A stretch of 37,831 nt of DNA from an uncultured Saprospiraceae bacterium. GTDB taxonomy: Bacteria > Bacteroidota > Bacteroidia > Chitinophagales > Saprospiraceae. The stretch lies in assembly GCA_937944245.1 (NCBI GenBank), contig CALDYY010000100.1, positions 1 through 37,831 of the forward strand, read 5' to 3'. The notes below the pieces were generated by a model. The model was not told where the DNA came from. It ran no database searches and was given only the letters and a program-made list of their open reading frames with translations. Of this stretch, positions 33,929 through 37,831 are shown in pieces. The stretch's first letter is position 1. Each line of letters opens with the position of its first letter. The translations under genes were made by a program, and so were the position numbers.

Positions 33929-34260
33929 TTTTATTGTTTTCAAAATATTATATTATATCATATTATTTCACGATATTTGAGTTAAGTTAAGTCGAGTAAT
34001 AGCAATGAAGTACAACTAGCAATTATCTACCCACGAATTAACACACATCTAAAAGTACATTATCCACCCTTCAAATTTTAAATAAAACATTGCTTTTTAT
34101 CTTGAGTCAAAGATTAAAAGGCATTGCACCTCTACCCAACTAGTTTGCTCAATGTTCACGTCTTAACAATGGGTAATACTAACTTTTTTATTAAAGTGGT
34201 ATAGCCTATTTAGGGTTGGATTCTTTTATTCCTTATTGTTAAATAAATAGTTTTTTATCT
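33929..34260. other. Gene-free intergenic region
   Basis: No gene is seen in 332 bases. The first 40 bases are almost pure A/T (33943-33968). TAACTTTT at 34180-34187 is one base from the -7 consensus, 73 bases ahead of ATG 34261. No clear terminator for the porin gene is visible. Confidence 0.4.
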
Positions 34261-37200
34261 ATGAGAGTAGTACTACTATTGACCATGCTTTGCTTTCTAG
34301 GGTTTACAATACCCGAAGAGTCAAGCCATCGCTTATCCGTACCTCAACTGGAGGAACAAGTAAGCGACAACGATCCACCTAACTTAATTTGCAGAAGTAG
34401 GGGTAATCTATCCGTGAACGGAAACATCATTACCATTACCGATTTACAAGTTAGGAATGTAGGATTTTCAACCAGTAGCGTTAGCTATGTGGGATACTAT
34501 TTATCGCTCGACCAAAACTTCACGACGAGCGATATTTATTTAGGACAAGATTATGTGAAGGGTTTAGCACCAAGTGAAATCAGTGTAGAAGATTTTATGA
34601 TTGACATTAGCACTATGAATATTCCAACTGGCGAATATTTTGTAGGCATTATTGTAGATCATTTAGACAACGTTCGGGAAACTTCCGAACTAGACAACAC
34701 TTGCTTTTGGGAAACGCCAAAAGTGGTAGTGGGTGGAAAACCAGACTTAACCTGCGCTGAGGTAGGCGAAATTGAGTGCGAAGGCAATCGCATACACATT
34801 ACATGGGCAAATGTCAAAAATATTGGTAATGCACCTGCTGGAGCAAGCAAAAGTGGCTTCTATCTTTCTTCCAATAATATTCTTTCTACGGATGATATTT
34901 TTATTGGAGAACTCGCTGTTTCCCCGTTATTACCCGGTGAAAAAGAAATGATGCCCTCATTAGACGTTGATTTAGATACGGTAAATATTCCAAATGGCGA
35001 CTATTTCATTGGATTTATTGTGGACTACAAAAATGAAGTAGCAGAGTCTAATGAAAACAACAATAGAGAATGTCTTTTTGACAAGAAAATCAAAGTCAAT
35101 AAATTACCAGCAGGTAAACCCAACTTGGCTTGCAAAGACAGAGGGGAACTTAAATTTGATGCAGCTAGTCTAACAGTAGCTGTTACTGGTACCAGAATAC
35201 AGAACTTTGGCACTGCACCTGCTGATGCTAACAAAGTTGCTTATGTGCTTTCTAAAGATTTGACTTTCAATACAGAGGATGTAATTATTGCAGTTAGAGA
35301 CTTAGGAGCATTAGCATCTAATGAGGAACAAACGCTAAGTCCAGTAGAAGTGAATTTGACAAGTTTGAATTTACCTAGTGGTACTTATTATGTAGGAGTC
35401 TTGATTGACTATACCAATCTGGTAGAAGAATCCAACGAAAACGACAACAACACTTGCTTTTGGGAAAATCCTAAAATCATCATTCCGCAAGCGGGTAAGC
35501 CAAATTTGACATGCAAAGATAAAGGCGAAGTGATTGTACAAAACAGCACTTTAGATGTTTACCTTGGCTGGACAACCGTCATCAATAACGGTAACGCTAG
35601 AGCAGGCAGAAGCCAAATCGGTTTCTATCTTTCTACTGACCAAACCTTTACAACAAACGATATTTTATTCGCTACCGCTGATGTACCTGAATTAGCACCA
35701 GGCGAATCTTTTATGATTGCCGACAACGGCATCCGAAGAAACTTAACCAGTTTAGGTCTAGCACCTGGCACTTATTTCATTGGTGTTATCATTGATTACA
35801 GAAATCAAGTAGAGGAATCCAACGAAACGGATAACGCCACTTGTTCTTGGGACGAGCCACGTGTTTTCATTCCGCAAGCAGGCAAGCCAAACTTGACATG
35901 CAAGGATAAAGGTGAGGTAATTATCAACAACAACACTTTAGATATCACACTTGGCTGGACAACAGTCATCAACAATGGTAACGCTAGAGCAGGCAGAAGC
36001 CAAATCGGTTTCTATCTTTCTACTGACCAAACCTTTACAACAAACGATATTTTATTCGCTACCGCTGATGTACCTGAATTAGCACCAGGTGAATCTTTTA
36101 TGATTGCTGACAACGGCATCCGAAGAAACTTAACCAGTTTAGGTCTAGCACCTGGCACTTATTTCATTGGTGTTATCATTGATTACAGAAATCAAGTAGA
36201 GGAATCCAACGAAACGGACAACGCAACTTGCTCTTGGGATGAGCCACGTGTATTCATTCCACAAGCAGGCAAGCCAAACTTGACGTGCCTTGAACGTGGT
36301 AACTTAAATGTAAATGGTACAAGTTTCACTATCAGTAATTTACGAGTAACTAATAATGGTAATGCTACCGCAGGCGCAAGTAAAATAGGTATTTACCTAT
36401 CTAGCGACCAAACTTTCACTACGGGTGATTTCTTGGTGGGTACGTTAGACATTCCAGCTTTAAATGCAGGTCAAGTACTTACGGGTAATTTTAGTGGCAA
36501 CGCAAATGGAGTAACTCCAGGAGATTATTTTGTAGGTTTTATTGTGGATTACACGAATGTTGTGGCAGAATCCAACGAAAACGACAACAATACTTGCTTT
36601 TGGACAACACCAAAAGTTAATATTGAAGCACCGAAACCAGACTTAGCTTGTAGAGAAGTAGGTCATTTAACTGTGGATGGCACGAATATAACCATTAGCA
36701 ACTTTAGAGTATCAAACACAGGTGGTTCTATTGCAGTAGCTAACAAAGTTGGTTTATATCTTTCTGGCGACCAGAATTTTACCACTGGCGATTTCCTAAT
36801 TGGTATTATAAATGTTCCAGCATTGAATCCAGGTCAAGTATTTACAGGCTCTTTCAGCACAAATGTTGCTGGCTTAAACTTACCAGCAGGTGATTACTTT
36901 GTAGGTATCATTATTGATCCTTTCAATGAAGTACATGAAAGCAATGAGCATAACAATACTTGCTTCTTCAACCAGCCGAAAGTGCATATTCCTGCACCTA
37001 AGCCAAATTTGACTTGTAAAGAAGTAGGACATTTGACCGTCAACGGTACTAACGTTACCATCAGCAACTTTAGAGTAACCAATAATGGTGGCTCAACCTC
37101 CAATGCAACTACTGTCGGTATCTATCTTTCTGGCGACCAAAACTTTACCACTGGTGATTTCTTAGTCGGTACAGTGAATTTGCCCAAGTTAGATCCTAAT

Positions 37201-37831
37201 CAAATCTTTACAGGTAATTTTAGCATCAACGTAGCGAACTCGAATGTTTCGGCGGGTGATTACTTTGTAGGTATCATTATTGATCCGAGCAACAACATAC
37301 ATGAAATAAACGAGCACGATAACACTTGTTTCTTCAATCATCCTAAAGTGCATATTCCTGCACCTAAGCCAAATTTAACTTGTAGAGAAGTAGGACATTT
37401 GACCGTCAACGGTACTAACGTTACCATCAGCAACTTTAGAGTAACCAACAATGGTGGCTCAAATTCCAATGCAACTACTGTGGGTATCTATCTTTCTAGC
37501 GACCAGAATTTTACCACTGGCGATTTCTTAGTCGGTACTATCAATTTGCCTGCTTTAAATCCAGGTCAGGTCTTTACAGGCTCTTTCAGCGTAAATGTGG
37601 CAAACTCAAACGTACCAGCAGGTGATTATTTCATCGGGCTTATCATTGACCCTCAAGATAAAGTCCATGAAACCAATGAGCATGACAACTCTTGCTTCTT
37701 CAATCATCCTAAAGTGCACATTCCTGCACCTAAGCCGAATTTGACGTGCAAGGATAGAGGAGAAATTAGTGCTTCTGGTTCTACGATTAGAATTTCTTGG
37801 GTAAAAATAGCAAACATGGGTGGTTCAACCG
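34261..37831 (+). CDS. Large secreted protein of tandem CARDB-like repeats, cut at window end
   Basis: The frame is open from ATG 34261 to the last base (1190 codons), so the C-terminus is missing. The start MRVVLLLTMLCFLGFTIPEE is a signal peptide. After ~20 residues come Ig-like units of 121-129 residues, beginning near 34378, 34738, 35116, 35497, 35884, 36271, 36634, 37000, 37366 and 37732. Each reads [KP]P[ND]L[TA]C, then a strand set with VGxYLSxDQxFTTxD, then YF[VI]GxIxDxxxxVxExxExDNxC[FS][WF], the CARDB/adhesin pattern. Each complete unit has two cysteines (after NLT and in DNTCFW), which probably form a disulfide. A T9SS or anchoring tail is expected beyond the window. Units 4 and 5 are nearly identical in DNA. 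Adhesion or matrix binding is inference. Confidence 0.85.
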   Translation, partial: MRVVLLLTMLCFLGFTIPEESSHRLSVPQLEEQVSDNDPPNLICRSRGNLSVNGNIITITDLQVRNVGFSTSSVSYVGYYLSLDQNFTTSDIYLGQDYVKGLAPSEISVEDFMIDISTMNIPTGEYFVGIIVDHLDNVRETSELDNTCFWETPKVVVGGKPDLTCAEVGEIECEGNRIHITWANVKNIGNAPAGASKSGFYLSSNNILSTDDIFIGELAVSPLLPGEKEMMPSLDVDLDTVNIPNGDYFIGFIVDYKNEVAESNENNNRECLFDKKIKVNKLPAGKPNLACKDRGELKFDAASLTVAVTGTRIQNFGTAPADANKVAYVLSKDLTFNTEDVIIAVRDLGALASNEEQTLSPVEVNLTSLNLPSGTYYVGVLIDYTNLVEESNENDNNTCFWENPKIIIPQAGKPNLTCKDKGEVIVQNSTLDVYLGWTTVINNGNARAGRSQIGFYLSTDQTFTTNDILFATADVPELAPGESFMIADNGIRRNLTSLGLAPGTYFIGVIIDYRNQVEESNETDNATCSWDEPRVFIPQAGKPNLTCKDKGEVIINNNTLDITLGWTTVINNGNARAGRSQIGFYLSTDQTFTTNDILFATADVPELAPGESFMIADNGIRRNLTSLGLAPGTYFIGVIIDYRNQVEESNETDNATCSWDEPRVFIPQAGKPNLTCLERGNLNVNGTSFTISNLRVTNNGNATAGASKIGIYLSSDQTFTTGDFLVGTLDIPALNAGQVLTGNFSGNANGVTPGDYFVGFIVDYTNVVAESNENDNNTCFWTTPKVNIEAPKPDLACREVGHLTVDGTNITISNFRVSNTGGSIAVANKVGLYLSGDQNFTTGDFLIGIINVPALNPGQVFTGSFSTNVAGLNLPAGDYFVGIIIDPFNEVHESNEHNNTCFFNQPKVHIPAPKPNLTCKEVGHLTVNGTNVTISNFRVTNNGGSTSNATTVGIYLSGDQNFTTGDFLVGTVNLPKLDPNQIFTGNFSINVANSNVSAGDYFVGIIIDPSNNIHEINEHDNTCFFNHPKVHIPAPKPNLTCREVGHLTVNGTNVTISNFRVTNNGGSNSNATTVGIYLSSDQNFTTGDFLVGTINLPALNPGQVFTGSFSVNVANSNVPAGDYFIGLIIDPQDKVHETNEHDNSCFFNHPKVHIPAPKPNLTCKDRGEISASGSTIRISWVKIANMGGST
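35497..36270 (+). repeat. Two near-identical 387-bp tandem repeats inside the CARDB gene
   Basis: Copies at 35497-35883 and 35884-36270 share a perfect block of about 113 bases (35590-35702 = 35977-36089) and another of about 107 bases, separated by single, synonymous differences. The first ~90 bases of each copy are more diverged. This indicates recent duplication or gene conversion of the core of the unit. Confidence 0.85.

Noticed and set aside
34738-37831. Possible CRISPR or other noncoding repeat array from the regular 360-390 bp period
   Set aside because: The frame is open throughout, units vary mainly at synonymous positions and encode a conserved Ig-like domain, so it is a protein repeat.

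Overview
The window reads as chromosome of a member of the Bacteroidota, probably a T9SS-bearing environmental lineage such as Saprospiria (the class is a guess; the phylum is firm). The evidence is an LpxC-FabZ fusion, SusC/SusD-type proteins, a putative porin of the Bacteroidota Porin_10 type, secreted proteins with type IX C-terminal sorting domains, an AT-rich composition, and several matches to the Bacteroidota -7 promoter element TAnnTTTG.

Layout. 1-1736: end of an accessory element, with a cut-off ORF, a duplicated A/T-tract plus CTACACTTG repeat, and a DUF6371-type primase-like protein whose proline codons (many CCC) differ from its neighbours. 1830-6339: a CtlX-like amidinohydrolase, a small secreted NTF2/DUF4440-like protein, a beta-CASP metallo-beta-lactamase-fold RNase-like protein, and a secreted PGRP-type amidase with a T9SS tail. 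6371-7712: an orphan ParA ATPase overlapping a small unknown gene. 7752-8862: a scar in which the broken start of an NAD(P)-binding epimerase is joined to the last ~300 codons of a SusC-type TonB-dependent transporter; an intact SusD lipoprotein and a strong terminator follow. 10766-12289: a BCCT osmolyte transporter, then ~830 bp without a convincing gene. 13123-15698: an unknown helical-repeat protein converging on a protein that joins a CoiA-like N-terminus to a GIY-YIG-like C-terminus. 15976-20033: lipid A genes lpxD, lpxC-fabZ and lpxA, plus a lone ABC ATPase. 20053-22097 (minus strand): an ECF sigma factor translationally coupled to a membrane protein with a duplicated N-terminal motif and a barrel-like C-terminus. 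22358-24403 (minus): a PLP enzyme of the alpha-oxoamine synthase type with a dipeptide epimerase. 24813-28385: a secreted protein with three DUF4394 units, two DUF11 units and a T9SS tail. 28485-33928: a tail-anchored hypothetical, recN, fabI and a Porin_10-like porin. 34261-end: a large repeat protein of CARDB-like units, cut by the window edge.

Functionally the window is dominated by the cell envelope: lipid A synthesis (lpxD, lpxC-fabZ, lpxA), fatty acid elongation (FabZ, FabI), peptidoglycan breakdown and recycling (amidase, dipeptide epimerase), outer-membrane uptake (SusD, porin) and T9SS-type surface proteins. I found no CRISPR array, rRNA, convincing tRNA or complete insertion sequence. 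The items I rate most worth a second look are the sigma/anti-sigma-barrel pair, the CoiA-GIY-YIG fusion, the SDR/SusC junction, the CARDB repeat array and the repeat-flanked DUF6371 locus.
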